Assembly: GCA_021399445.1 (NCBI GenBank)
Contig: JAJTUQ010000003.1
Span: 7,874,001 to 7,938,000 of the forward strand
Origin: Xylogone sp. PMI_703
Taxonomy: Eukaryota > Ascomycota > Leotiomycetes
Direction of reading: 5' to 3'
DNA length: 64,000 nt
Made by a program: the position numbers and the translations under genes. The notes beneath the pieces are model-generated. The model ran no database searches and had not been told where the DNA came from. It was given only the letters and a program-made list of their open reading frames with translations. Positions 43,476 through 55,784 of this stretch are shown here, piece after piece (position 1 is the first letter of the stretch; every line of letters begins with the position of its first letter).

Positions 43476-46400
43476 ATGAAGGAAAGTTCGCCTGACTCTA
43501 ATCTACCGTCTACAGATCGCATTCGCTCTTGGGCAAGAACCAAAGCGCATGGCCCCTCTCCACTCTCCTCAGACTCGAGACGACCTTCGTCTATCCCCGT
43601 AAGCAACTCTCCGCACGTTGCAGCACCAGGGACTCCCCAGAAGGGAAGGAACAACACTACTCGCACCCTATCGACAGACAAGAATCATGGCTCTTCCAAG
43701 AATGGACCAGCAACCACAGACTTGCACCATGGTCGACAAACAGCACAGGCAACCTCGAACAATGTGGCAGATAGTAGATCCGCCGATCATCCTCCACCAG
43801 CTCCACCTCCGCAAGGTGAAGGAGCGGGGGATATCGTGACTCCCGATGGCCAAGCCGAGAACCCTGAGTTCATCCAAAAACCCCATGTAGCTGTACGCTT
43901 TTGGCATACGGCTAAGGCCATCGTGCTGTCCAGCTATATCAACCTTTTGCTGGTTTTCGTGCCCGTCGGCATTGCCTCCAAGGCTGCGAATCTCCAGCCC
44001 GGGCTAATCTTTGGAATGAATGCCATTGCCATCATTCCTCTAGCAGGTTTGCTCAGTCATGCTACCGAAAGCGTGGCGAAGAGGTTAGGTGATACGGTTG
44101 GTGCACTAATGAATGTTACCTTTGGCAACGCAGTAGAACTTATAATATTGTACGTTTACTCATTCTCCCTATCTTGATCTCCTAACGATGCACTGTGGCT
44201 AACAGCTTCTAGCATGTATGTCTACCTCAGAAGAGATCAAGACAAGAAAGAGCGAGAAGCCCTCTTAAAGGCATTATCAAATCAATCGAGTCCCATATCG
44301 TCCCAATTTTTTTTCTTTTTTTTCCCTTCTCCTTTTTCTTTTCGTCTCACTCCCCCTTCCCCCTCTATGCTGTTCCAAACGTGATTCATGTTAAAAGACT
44401 TTTACTCACTCCTTCTGTGTTTCTAACTGAAACAGCATTGCACTTCAAAAGGTGAGCACACCAGCGGGGTTTACTCATCTTCCATGAAGCATCTTTGCTA
44501 ATTACGAGTAGAATGAAATCCGTATTGTCCAAGCCTCCCTACTGGGATCCATCCTTGCAAATTTGCTCCTGATTCTAGGCATGTGTTTCCTCATCGGTGG
44601 TCTTCGCTTCCGTGAGCAGGTATGTACATTGGAGTCTGTAAGATCCTATGTTCGGAGCTAATATTATTCCTAGATTTACAATAGCACTATTACACAAATG
44701 AGTGCCTGCCTGCTCAGTTTGAGTGTTATGAGCTTGTTGTTGCCAGTAAGTATTTTCATCACCGAGGTTTGCTTCTACTTCTGATGCTGATCAATAGACT
44801 GCCTTCCATGCCTCGTTCAATACTTCTGAAGCAGACAAAGCTATGAATGCTGTTCTTAAAGTCAGCCGTGGTACTAGTGTGGTAAGTCTATAGCCAGTGA
44901 ATGAACTTAGATATGTTCATACTCATTATTGCGTCTAGGTTCTCCTCTTGGTTTACGTACTGTACCTGCTTTTTCAACTTAAGTCACATGCATATATGTA
45001 TGAGAGCACGCCGCAGCATATTATTGATGAAGAAGCTCTTCCGGGACCAGTTGCAGCATGGATGGAATCATCATCGGAATCGGATGATTCTTCATCAAGC
45101 TCGGATTCGGACGACTCGAGTGCTTCTGACACAACTGCAAAGCGCATCCGAAGAGCAGTAATGAGGAGCGCAATGAGACGCCGCAAGTCAAGCACCGCAT
45201 CTAAGGAAACGGCCGATGGTACTCACTCACCCTCTCTCAGAAATAGTATTAGTCCAGTCCATACCGACGCCATTTCTGAAGATCTTCCCTCACCAGCCAT
45301 TCCAATGCGATCTAATCCTATCGAAGGCGATGAGCATGCCGATCATGACCACGAACACGCTGTCCAGGATCATCATGAACATCCCAGAAGCCGCAGGAAC
45401 TCAGTTATCAGTAATCTTACATCTAAAAAGGAACGAAGGAAGCACCGGAAGAGGAAACACAAGAAATCCCGTCATCATCATCACGATGATACCGTTGCTG
45501 AAGAAGCCGCTAACGGCGATGCCTACAATATGAATGAGAAGAACGACCCTGAAGCACCGCGCCGGGTCGATTTTGCGGTGACCGATGACATCGAAGCCCA
45601 GAATATTGACTCCTCTCAAGCCAAGAGAGCATTCCCTCTCCGCGGTATCAGTATCAGGCCTGCTATATCCAAAACCTTCTCTCCAAACGTCTTCTCGCAA
45701 CCCGCCCCTGCTATTGTTGCACCCGGTCCAATTCCTCGTGTCCGATACGGCATTCGTCGCACCAACTCTCTACCTGATCGTTTGAACCAAACCTATTCTA
45801 ACCAGGCCCAAATGCCTGTCATTGGTGTTCCTGTGGGGAATCCTCTTGCAGCTGCGGAGACAGAGAAGAATCTTGAAAACGAGGATGACGAGAATATTTC
45901 TCGTACCACCGCGATCTTGCTTCTTCTCATCTCTACTGGTTTAGTCGCTGTCTGCGCTGAGTTCATGGTTGATAGCATCAATGCTGTTGTCGAAGGCAAC
46001 AGTGGATTGAGCGAAGCATTTATTGGATTGATCATTCTTCCTATCGTTGGCAATGCAGCAGAACACGTCACGGCTGTCACGGTTGCTAGTAAAAATAAGA
46101 TGGACTTGGCAATCGGGGTGGCTGTGGGTAGTAGTATCCAGATTGGTACGTTTAGTCTCATTCCTGTCTAATTTGCTTATTGTTTGGCCCTTATTCTGGT
46201 ACTAACTTCATATAGCGCTCTTTGTAACTCCCTTCATTGTCCTTCTCGGTTGGTGCATGTCCAAAGATATGTCACTTTACTTTACTCTCTTCGAGACTGT
46301 CTGTCTCTTCGTCTCGGCATTCATTGTCAACTTCTTGGTACTCGATGGCCGAAGTAACTATCTCGAAGGCTCTCTTTTATGTGCTGCCTACGTTATAATT

Positions 46401-46499
46401 GCGGTCGCTGCATTCTTTTACCCCAGTGTGGACGATCAAAGTAACCTAGGTGGGAATGCGGATGCCGTTAAGAGGGGTTTAGAATGGTTGATGTCTTAA
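43476..46499 (+). CDS. Vacuolar-type Ca2+/H+ exchanger (CAX/VCX1 family)
   Basis: Seven exons: 43476-44149, 44436-44451, 44512-44619, 44674-44745, 44798-44881, 44939-46145 and 46216-46499, giving 814 residues. Exon 2 has 16 bases. CAX proteins move Ca2+ into the vacuole in exchange for protons. The first signature ([20 protein letters not shown]) ends exon 1 and spans exon 2. The second, [20 protein letters not shown], is near residue 685. About ten hydrophobic helices flank a central loop of about 295 residues (340-635) which is Ser/Asp-rich, then His-rich ([18 protein letters not shown]), then basic ([20 protein letters not shown]). The N-terminus (1-145) is Ser/Pro-rich. Yeast Vcx1 (about 411 residues) lacks such a loop. 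The longer form is known in filamentous fungi, so I assign the family, not direct equivalence to Vcx1. Confidence 0.92.
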
Positions 46500-47455
46500 C
46501 GTTGGGTGTTTGAAGAGAGATGAGACGTGGTTGTTTGGAGAGGAATGCCTAGGGGTACGGTTTAATGAGAGGACCCTGCTGAAGTTGGTGGATTTTGGAC
46601 GTGTTTATGAATTTCAGTGTCTTCGACTTACTTTCTTGACTCTCGCTTTACGAACTTCATTCATTTCTTGTGTGCGAGCTGTCTTAGTATGCACATGAGG
46701 TATTAAGCAACGGTAGCTACTTGCTTTTAATGAGATTTATGATTCAGTTGCTGATATAAGACTCTTGTTGCTCTACACGTGAACCATAGCCAAATTCAAC
46801 TAACGCTGTTATACTTGTAACTTATTTCAGTAAATGGTAGGATGTCATGTCACACCACACACGATCTCTTTATCTACGATCGTGTGCAACCGTTAGCTAT
46901 CTTCCAATCCGTCTCATTCATACCTCATGAGGCTCACACTCTGCTTCAGTGCATCTGGCTGATCATTTGAACTTTAGTACTTCATACTTCTAAGCATGAA
47001 GTGGGTAGCAAAACTTACTAATCTCCATCAGACGGAGTGGTTTGTGTGAATAGTGAGTATCCTAAACGTTTGAAATATGAACCCCCAACTACATCTATGC
47101 ATTATTTTCCACGTTCTAATGTTCCGCTCCCTACCATTATTGCAGAAAGGTATTGACTATCTTTCTACGCCTGATCTACCTGGTGGTATCAGTACTTTTA
47201 TATCACTCTCAATACCTGTTTGATCCATCAGGTTTATCATAACAGAGGCCCGGGGTATTGAACTGTTTTTAGCAGCATCTCCGACAACAACGTTAGAGCA
47301 ATTAGATTTTGTCACTGTTTAAATCACAGTTACGCAGATGAAGCATACACAGCGTATCAGTCAAGTAACAGCGATATTAATAAGAATCAAAAGTAGAATA
47401 TTTATCTTGAAAAGAATAGAACTATCGGACATGTAGAGCCACTAGTTATATATCA
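46500..47455. other. Spacer after the exchanger
   Basis: Probably includes the exchanger 3' UTR. No other gene is recognised. AT-rich toward the right. Confidence 0.4.
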
Positions 47456-48484
47456 ATTATCAATAGCACCCGTATAGATCCTATCGATATGCTTCCCGCC
47501 AGGGGTAATATAAAGCTTCACTTCATCTTGCTCTGCGAACCTATAGACTCCATGGCTGGATTGACGCTGAAGAGAGCGCTTTGTGACTGTCATGATAGGC
47601 ATCATGCTCCATTGGGGTGTCCATTTGCATGACATTGTTGTGTCTTCGATTCCGATAATTTCTTCTGGGATTGTTATCTTAAGTTCACCATCTTTCAGAT
47701 AGCAGGCTTGCGATAGTTTGGTGAAAGGATGCGAAAGAATCCCGGCGTCGCATTCTTAGAGGCTGGCGTATCTGAGAAATGCTTGGTCACGGACTAGTTC
47801 CAGCAGCTTGAATTGATATTATAAACCTTATTAACAGCATAGAGATACATCCATGAAGTAACATTAGGCCTGGGTGAGGAAGAGGTCAGTCACTCGTAAG
47901 GCGACGAAACCAACATGACTGTTGTCATAAAACTTCTGAAGCTCATTGAGTCCTGGATCGGTAGGCGAACGAGGAATTTCGTTATTAAGGAAACTAAAAG
48001 AGGCAGGATTATTTGGCTGCACATTTTTCGTTGACTCTCGAGGCAATTTGCCGTAGAATGCGTCGTAGATGTCGTCACAGTTTTGTGCTTCAAGAGCTGG
48101 GTCGTTGTGCATGCTGAAGTTGCGACGATATTCTCAGCTTCGAATGAACGAAAAGATGCCTTGCAACTAATTATTTGATCTGTTTTCTCATCTAGCTCCA
48201 TAGCATCCATCTTAGGGGTGGTAGAGCTCAGAGAAATGCAATTGTCTGCAGTTTCTTCCTCCAGCAGCTTATAAACTTTTATATAAGGCTTCTCCTAAAA
48301 AAGCTACAAGGAACATTGAGATTATTCTGCTTGCGTGATATTGACGGTCCATCTCTGGAAGATCTCTCTGCTTTGGCCTCCAAGCACGAAGATTTGCAGT
48401 CTCGATGCCACCACTTTGAACAAGTACGCCAGAAATGATACAACTATTATCATCCCAGCGCAGTATGTTGCCTCTGAGGTCCAT
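47453..48484 (-). pseudogene. Decayed protein-coding gene of unknown family
   Basis: Minus-strand frames follow in order but in different phases. The first is 48484-48269, starting MDLRGNILRWDDNSC. The second is 48210-47890, containing MDAMELDEKTDQIISCKASF. The third, 48112-47864, overlaps it and contains IYDAFYGKLPREST. The last runs from about 47752 to 47453 and contains KDGELKITIPEEIIG and YITPGGKHIDRIY. The content looks like real protein. No single splice set that I could find joins them, and stops occur between. I do not recognise the family. It is either a gene with lost frame or a multi-exon gene whose junctions I missed. Confidence 0.35.
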
Positions 48485-49350
48485 GGTTCTACTTTTAGGA
48501 TGAATTATTGCTTCAAAAGCTTGAAGCTCTTGGAGGTCGAATTCCTTGATTCATTCATTGATATCGTCCGGAATGATGCTTCCTTCAATGATATCAGCAT
48601 TGAAATCTAGAAGAAAAACAAGAACATACCAGGATGCACTAGTTTTTTAGATAGTATTGTGTATGCTCCTCCAAGCTGTAGTTGTATCAGTGCATATCTT
48701 ATAAATATACCGAGTATTCTTTTTATTCGGCTAAAGAAGAGTGATGGTGAATCTGAGCTCTGCAAGACTAATAGGATCAACTATAGCGTCATCTGAACGC
48801 AAACCAGCGTGAGGGGAGGAACCATCATTTGATTTAGCGTTCTATCTTTTCCAGGGAGCATTGTAATTATAGCTTGTTATGATGCCCTCAAAAATGAAAG
48901 ACTTCAGAAATACACAGCAGCCATTGATCTTCTGAAATTATCTTGCAGCTAAGCTTTGTTTTGAAAATATGGTTGATCGAGGTGGCTTTATGTGGTAATA
49001 TCAATTCCGAACTGGATTCATTCAATAATGTAATTGAATAATATCTAATAACCGATGGGTGAATCTGAACAACTCACATGGATATATATGTCAAAGACAT
49101 TGAATAGTATAACCGACAGTCCATAACACAGATCGACGTTATGAGTTTTCTCGGGGACAAGTCAAAGAATTATTAACTAGCTTAAGCTATTCAATATAGT
49201 TTTGGTCTTAAGATTTAAATTGATTCGGATTCCCTCAGTACAACTTCCCAACCCATCTAAGAAGAGATTCCTTCACAAACATTATGATAAGGGGACCAAA
49301 AATATTGTACTACACAAGTAACAGGAAGTAATTGCTCAAAGAGTATCATC
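48485..49350. other. AT-rich spacer
   Basis: No coding frame with ATG and recognised content. A plus-strand open stretch at 48335-48610 is antisense to the neighbouring relic. Confidence 0.35.
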
Positions 49351-49720
49351 CATGATGATACTAATACAGAGGTGTAAGAAACGCTTTGGGAAGGCAACTA
49401 CCCTAACGGCGACCAGTTCAGTTACAAGCTCCTCTGAAGCTCCAAAACCAAGTGTCCCTGCTGGAGCAGGAAATAATGGGGGCAAAAAGCTGCCTTGCAC
49501 GCTGCTACTCCTAGTGCTTCCCATGAGCGTCCTCAATATTCTGACCCTAATAAGCAAGCTTTGAGCGCAGCCGGCAAGTGTTTCAAGTGCCAGTAGCCAG
49601 GCTATATTCTGTCCCCAGAATGGCAAGATCTCAGTGATCTCTTAGGAAGGCGAAGGAGAATAGGGGAAAGAAAGCGGTAGAGTGCGGTTCAACGAGACTG
49701 ACTCCAAGCAGGACACTCAA
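49351..49720 (+). mobile_element. Retroelement Gag-like zinc-knuckle relic
   Basis: The plus-strand frame around 49480-49680 reads NKQALSAAGKCFKCQ followed by TAG, then PGYILSPEW. This is a CX2CX3-4GH knuckle in which one residue is a stop codon and the expected His is Tyr, with the final Cys lost. The stop in place of Gln (CAG to TAG) and the Tyr in place of His (CAC/CAT to TAC/TAT) are both C-to-T changes, the signature of repeat-induced point mutation or ordinary decay. The residues before it (HAATPSASHERPQYSDPNKQ) fit a Gag tail. No LTR, protease or reverse transcriptase motif is seen nearby, so the class cannot be assigned. A decayed cellular zinc-knuckle gene is the alternative. Confidence 0.45.
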
Positions 49721-52700
49721 ACAGAGGCACTGTGGTCTATTGACCGGTATGTGGCCAAGCTGTTTCACCCGTCGGCACTGTTTTCGGTTCTGGCGTCAAT
49801 ATCTCTGAAGCATGGAGATGGCTGAAAGGTAAAGATTGTCCATCTAATCGTCTATATAATACCATTCTATGCCCTACTGTCTAACATTATGTCAGAGCAG
49901 AGTTTGGGACGAGCAAGACGTTACGCGACCTCCACCCTCAGGAGGCTTGAACTGGTAAGATGAGCCATTCTACTATTATATCACAGCATTATGTACATAT
50001 GTTTATTGTTATTTTAGAGGAGGTATTGTGAGCTTCGGCCCTTGCAGAGTGGGTGGGTGAGTAGGTAGGCTTGTTGGAGTGGCAAAGCTCCTACAAGTGA
50101 GGAGATATTCTGGTTAACCCCTGGAGCGGCTATGGTTTAGGCCTGCTGCCTTACAACCTTGAATAGATATGCTCTAGCTATACTCAAGAAAGCCCAAGTC
50201 GGTAGTATGATTGTAATGACCGCGGATCTAGAAGTAACGAAGTGCAATGGAATTATGGTGGTTGAAATCACGTGCGACATAAGTTCTTGTCTGGAAGTCA
50301 AGATCCCCGAAGAGAAAACATATTGCCCATATTTAGATAGATAAGGTTATATTGTACTGGGACGAGTTTTTATGTTCCTGGATATCGCATTGAGCAGTCT
50401 TTGTCGAATACATCATCCCTAACTAGAAAATATCTAAAACTCCCAATGTGTGATGCTGAATGGAATATATTGCTGTTGAGTTTAGGCCCAATTCCTAACT
50501 ATAGTTGGTTTCAATAGGCAGAGTCCTCTTTCCACTATTCACTAAAATTATAGCCATATGTAGCATATCAGACTTCTCAAGCCCCATTTCTTCCATTAAG
50601 AATCTATTGATTTCAGGCTTGAAGTTTGTATTGAATAACACCACGTCAGGAGTTTGTTGTCACGAACTCTGGGGCCTTTCATTTTCTGAAATAGTGAATT
50701 ATCGATATTGAATATTGCTGCCTGCTACGGAAACCTTCCCTCTACATCACCGAGTCCTGAATACTGCACGGCTAGGACCATGGCGGCAGATACCCGATTT
50801 TCTGTATGATATGGGCAGATAGAACATCGAAGCGAGTGAAAGAAGATCCCAAAGCCGCGCAGCCTGCTGACCAGTCAATTTAGCAAGGTATCTATAAATA
50901 TATTTTTGGCAGCGTTCTGTGATACGACAACGGCACTAAGAAGATTGACGACGAGGGAAAGAATATCAACAATACCGCGTTATAGTACACAAGGACGACC
51001 TGCCCAATAATTGATGCTCTCAGTTGAGAAGTGCCAGACCGTATTGAGCCGTGGTATCATTCGACGATTCTAATAGAGTTATGAGCCTCAGGGAGTTTGG
51101 CCTTGCTTGCATTGAGCACGTCCGAGCTTGGAAACCAACACTGATATGTTCCAATCAAGAATAGTATGCTGTACCTGCGTAAGTGCTTCAAAGTTGATAG
51201 TACTCGTCCGGTCAATGTTAGTAGTATCTTGCTCGGGACATATAAGCCGATGATAGCTAAAAAGTTACTGCAACAAACTTTAGATTGCTTGTTTCACTAT
51301 TTGTGATAGAAATGAGTTTTCTAGTTCTATTACTTCCTTAGAAAAGATCAAATAAATCAGCAAGTATTAAAGAAACAGGAGCCGAAGAGTCCTGTATGCG
51401 TCTAACGAGTTATGATTAAGGAAACAGCTCCAAAAATAGCTTATGCGTGACCTGATCAGAGAAGTAGGTTGAAAGAGACAACGAGAGAGAACTCATCAGA
51501 ACAGCAATAAGTTTCTACTATTTAGGTTTTGATGCATTTGTTGAACTGGGGTTAAGGGGACAGGAGAAAAGCATCGGTGCGGCTTCCTCCCAGTTTTGTG
51601 ATCTGCCATAGAATTTAGTATTACCAAGCGTAGTGGTACTCGAACTGCATAAGGCCCAGGACGAAGAAAGGATCGAAATCCAGCACTGTGTTAGGGCTAG
51701 GATAACAACCTTGTATGATCGAGGAGGCTAACAACAGTAGCTGCCCAAGTTACCAACATATGGCTGGCTGTAAAGGGAAGTTAATTCGTTCGTTTGTATC
51801 CCGCTAGAATGATTTCTTGGAGATATTCGTTCCAAGAAAGTGCTTACACTGCTTCTCATGGCCGTGGCGCATATCCTGAGCTAGCTTTGAGATATCTGCC
51901 CACTTCGAGTTTTCACTTGCAACGTAGGACTGTGACGACTGGCATTACTGTAGCGTCGACTGAGAGCGTCTGCATTCGCCTTCGCGGGGTAATGAATGCC
52001 ACCAGTTATCGTAGTATCTTGTTTGATTACCAGCGCTTGTGATGTCGTCTACTTTCACCCTGATCATTCTTCTGCTTGATACCGGGGTCAAGGTCATCAT
52101 CAAGGTATCCGACTGCATTTGCCCTGGATGAGATCCCATTCATAGCTATTATCATTTGGGCAAGGAGATAAAGGTAATAGATCTGGTAACAGTGGAATCT
52201 TGTTTCCACTGTGTTGTACTTTTGCCATCACGCCTCGTTTGATTTGCTCTTCCTGTTCGCTCAAACCGAGCACACTGTAATAAAATATACTCTAGCTCGC
52301 GATTCATCTTTGGCCGTATCAGATTTTTTGACAGTTTATCATTATTTCTCTTTCCACCCCGACTGGTTGAATCCTTGCGGCGGCACTGTCACAATACGGA
52401 CACGCCCCTTTTCCTGATCCCAAGACGGACGTGCCTTTTGGGCCCTCCTACTGGCAACTTATCAAGCTATCCTAACACCCCGCACACCTCGCACACCCCT
52501 TCAGCACCGCCGTGAATTGCACATCAGGGATTTACGAACAAAGTCATATCTACAATACCTAATCTCTCCTATTTAATGTCCGTGCTGCACGGAGTAGACG
52601 GACTAACTTCATCTTCCCTTCCAGGGCGAAACTAACCACATTCTTCGATCTTTGGTCTCTGTTTGATTGAAATCTAGACGCGCGTACAGCCCACTACTAC

Positions 52701-55700
52701 AGGAAAAGGCGCCTTATGATGTTTCAGCAAAACGTCTTCTCCTAGTCTCTTTTCCTGACTTTCAACTAGCACTCTGGACTATCTGAGAGCCAATAATCCC
52801 TCCCCCTCTTTCGGTAGCAAACTATATATAGCAGCGGCCAAACAGATATCAGATGCATTTTGATTTCAGCATCCTGCAAACATTGAAGCTATGATTGTTG
52901 TCCTGGTTGGAAGGAGGTATTGGATCTGCTGGAATACGGGGTAATAGTATTTCAGAGCCGAGCTTGCATGTAGAGAGATGGGTGATCTTCCGAAGCACAG
53001 TAATCTTTCGGTACCCAATTCAAAGAGGATGATATCCGCGTGAAAGTGGTGGTTATGTCTCTGATTAATGGTGTTTAACTGCCCCCTTTATTGCTCTCTA
53101 CATATCTAGCATGTGCCACTGTTGTGCTCACACTATCGCCTCAACACTATGTTTTAGGCACACTCAAAATTGTCCCTGCACGGCACCAATTTACGTGGCT
53201 CTCTAGAATAGAACGCTGTGAAATATTGTCATCGTTCCATTCATCGCTGTCAAACCTCTAGATCTTCGTCAAGAAAACGGTAGGATAAGAACTTGAAACT
53301 CTTTCTGCCACTAACTGCTCATATTTTCGATTTGTATTTCCCAGGATATGATGCTTCAGTGCTGGTTCCAACACGATCATGACTGTCTATGGAGCCTTGA
53401 TGCCTAATATCTTGAACAGAAACCAGCCTTCCCTTACTTAGAAGAACGGTATATCCTCCAGTTTTGAAGTAGCAAAAGCAGAATTTCGTATGTCGAAGCT
53501 GGAATGACCTCTCACGTGAAGACGTACTTTTCCAAATCCACTAAGTGCGTAGCCAAACCAGGTAACTCGCTCCTCTCCAATCCAGTATCAAGCCCAGAAA
53601 GTGCAGACACCACACAAACATCCAACACTGACACGCAAACATACAAACAAGCACTCAAGAAAAAGCAACTCGCAAAAAAAAAGAAGGAAATGCTTACCTC
53701 ATCTCATCCAAAAATGGAGCAAAGGAGAGCACGGCAGAGCAACCCAACCTAATCAATACGAACTCATGTCCCAGACCCAATCCATAATCCAACCCAGCAC
53801 CACTCATCTCACCCACCTACGCCTGCACGGCTGCACATCACCACAACACAACCCGGCATACCCGCATCGCACCGCGGAACCAGTTTCCCCGGGGAAAAGC
53901 AAAAACCCAAACAAACAACTAGCGGGGAAGCCTGACTCGGGGAGAGGGTGAGAGGTGCCTGGGAATATTCGGTGCAACGACACACACATACACAACTTGC
54001 TTACCTGCTTTTGCTTTTTTTGGTTTTGCGGGAACATCCCAGGACAAGAATGAGCCACTTTGCTGCTGTGCTGCTTCAGCTTCTGCTGATGCTGATGGTG
54101 GTGTAAGCAAATGCAGAGAAAAGGGCAAAGCGTCAAGCGTCTCGGTACCGGGGGAGTGGAAAGCCGGACTCGGTCTGCCCTGGATGGCGGGTCTTTCTGT
54201 CCGGGTTCTGGAACCTTGGTACGACCACGGGGGTTCCGTGCGCTATCTGGAAGGTTATTATTGGGGATTATTGATGACATGTTTGTATATATCCACGACA
54301 GGGGGGATGATATTGAACAGCATTCTCACTACCTAACACCCTCCTCTCCCCAGTTGAGGTCTTGCTGACACTCCCAGCTAGTGATCACGGCGTGTGTGAT
54401 GAATGAAAAGGAGGTAAAAAAATAAATAATCCACAAAATAAAATAAAATAACATAAACAAGTGAATAAAATCAAATCAAAAACAAACTTTATTAAATCCG
54501 CTTGCCTCGAAAGATACAAGCCCAGGTTGTATTATGCTTGGGTAATGGAGGGGTATCGTGACAGTCTATGTGTAACCTCGAACAAGTAATACAATACAGC
54601 CACACGTCATGATGATGGGGAGAGAGGAGAAGAAAGCACAATATGCAAATCCCACCTGCGCGCCGCTTGCCAACCTCAACCGGTATCCTATGCATCGGCG
54701 CATCATAGAGAAGAATACCCTCAAAAAACAAAAAAAAAAGAACGCGAACCATGAACAATAGCAATAACAATAACCGCAGGTAATACAATGCCCGGACTCG
54801 TGGTCATTTCGTCACCACCTGCCGGAGCAGCAATTCACGTCCGCACTCTGCAGCCCTGCGTGCTCGCTGCAGTCGCCAACAGCTCCGAGTCCCCCTGAGC
54901 GGCAACGAGGGGCGGCCTCCCCGTCCAATTCCGCACTGCCCAATCCTCGGCGCATCCTTCTGGCTGCCTTTTGCTAGGTGCTCCTGCTGCTGCTTCCTGC
55001 TCTTTTCTGCTCTGCTCTGCTGCTCGCTGCTGTTCTGGTCCTCACACGCGCATCCACGTCACCACACGAACAATCGTTAGAAAAAAATTAAAAGAGGTAC
55101 ATGCCCAGTGATGCCCATGGGCACCGTCGCATTGGCCCCCTTGCGCACTTCCCCATCTTCCTCGCTCTCCAGCGCTGCTCTTCCCATCGGGGCACCGGGG
55201 CTCATCTTATCCCATCTTGCTGCCTGTTTGCTCGCTGCATGCTGCGTAGGGCATGAATGTGTGTTGCGTGTATGTGTGTATGTGCATGTCTGTATTTGTG
55301 TTTGCGTTTGTGCCTGCTGGCGGTTGGTGGGCGGAATTACCACCTGCTGGGCTCCTTATCCAATCACTTCCCTTTTTCCTTTTTCTGCTTTCTTCTTCCC
55401 GAACCCGGCCGCCGCTGCATGCACGCCCAGAACCGTGCATCAATAGGAATATTCTTGCACGTCAAGAGAAATAAAAAATTTCAACGTGCGATGACTGCTC
55501 CTCTCCCTCAATTTTGCGCGCTGTCTCTAGGCCTGCTTGGATAGATTGAGCCAGCTGCAATGGCGCTGTGGCATACCCATTTGGCGCTCTCATGATAACA
55601 ATTTTTCATCCCCCACACACCTGAGCCCGGATACGCGCCTCTGCTTGATAATGTCGTGCATGATCTCGGGGAGCTTAATGATCCCCGTTGGCAACAACTC

Positions 55701-55784
55701 GGTTTTCGGCTGAGTGGGCTTACCCAGCCCAGCTGCCTGTGCGAGCTAAGATGGTTAATACAAGGAGAAGGAGGGCTTATTTTT
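49721..55784. other. Gene-poor region, 6 kb
   Basis: The first third (49.7-51.8 kb) is AT-rich with broken frames and may hold further relics of the Gag-like element. At 52.4-53.4 kb the sequence looks like fungal promoter or leader DNA (TATATATA at about 52.82 kb) but no gene follows. A plus-strand ATG frame at 53504-53752 encodes 82 Lys/Ser/Thr-rich residues without a domain. AAAAT repeats at 54436-54451 and a TG-rich stretch at 55.25-55.32 kb are present. No gene is supported. The last part is downstream of the LaeA-like gene. Confidence 0.35.
54436..54451 (+). repeat. AAAAT microsatellite
   Basis: Three consecutive copies of a five-base A-rich unit inside a longer A-rich stretch. Confidence 0.6.
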
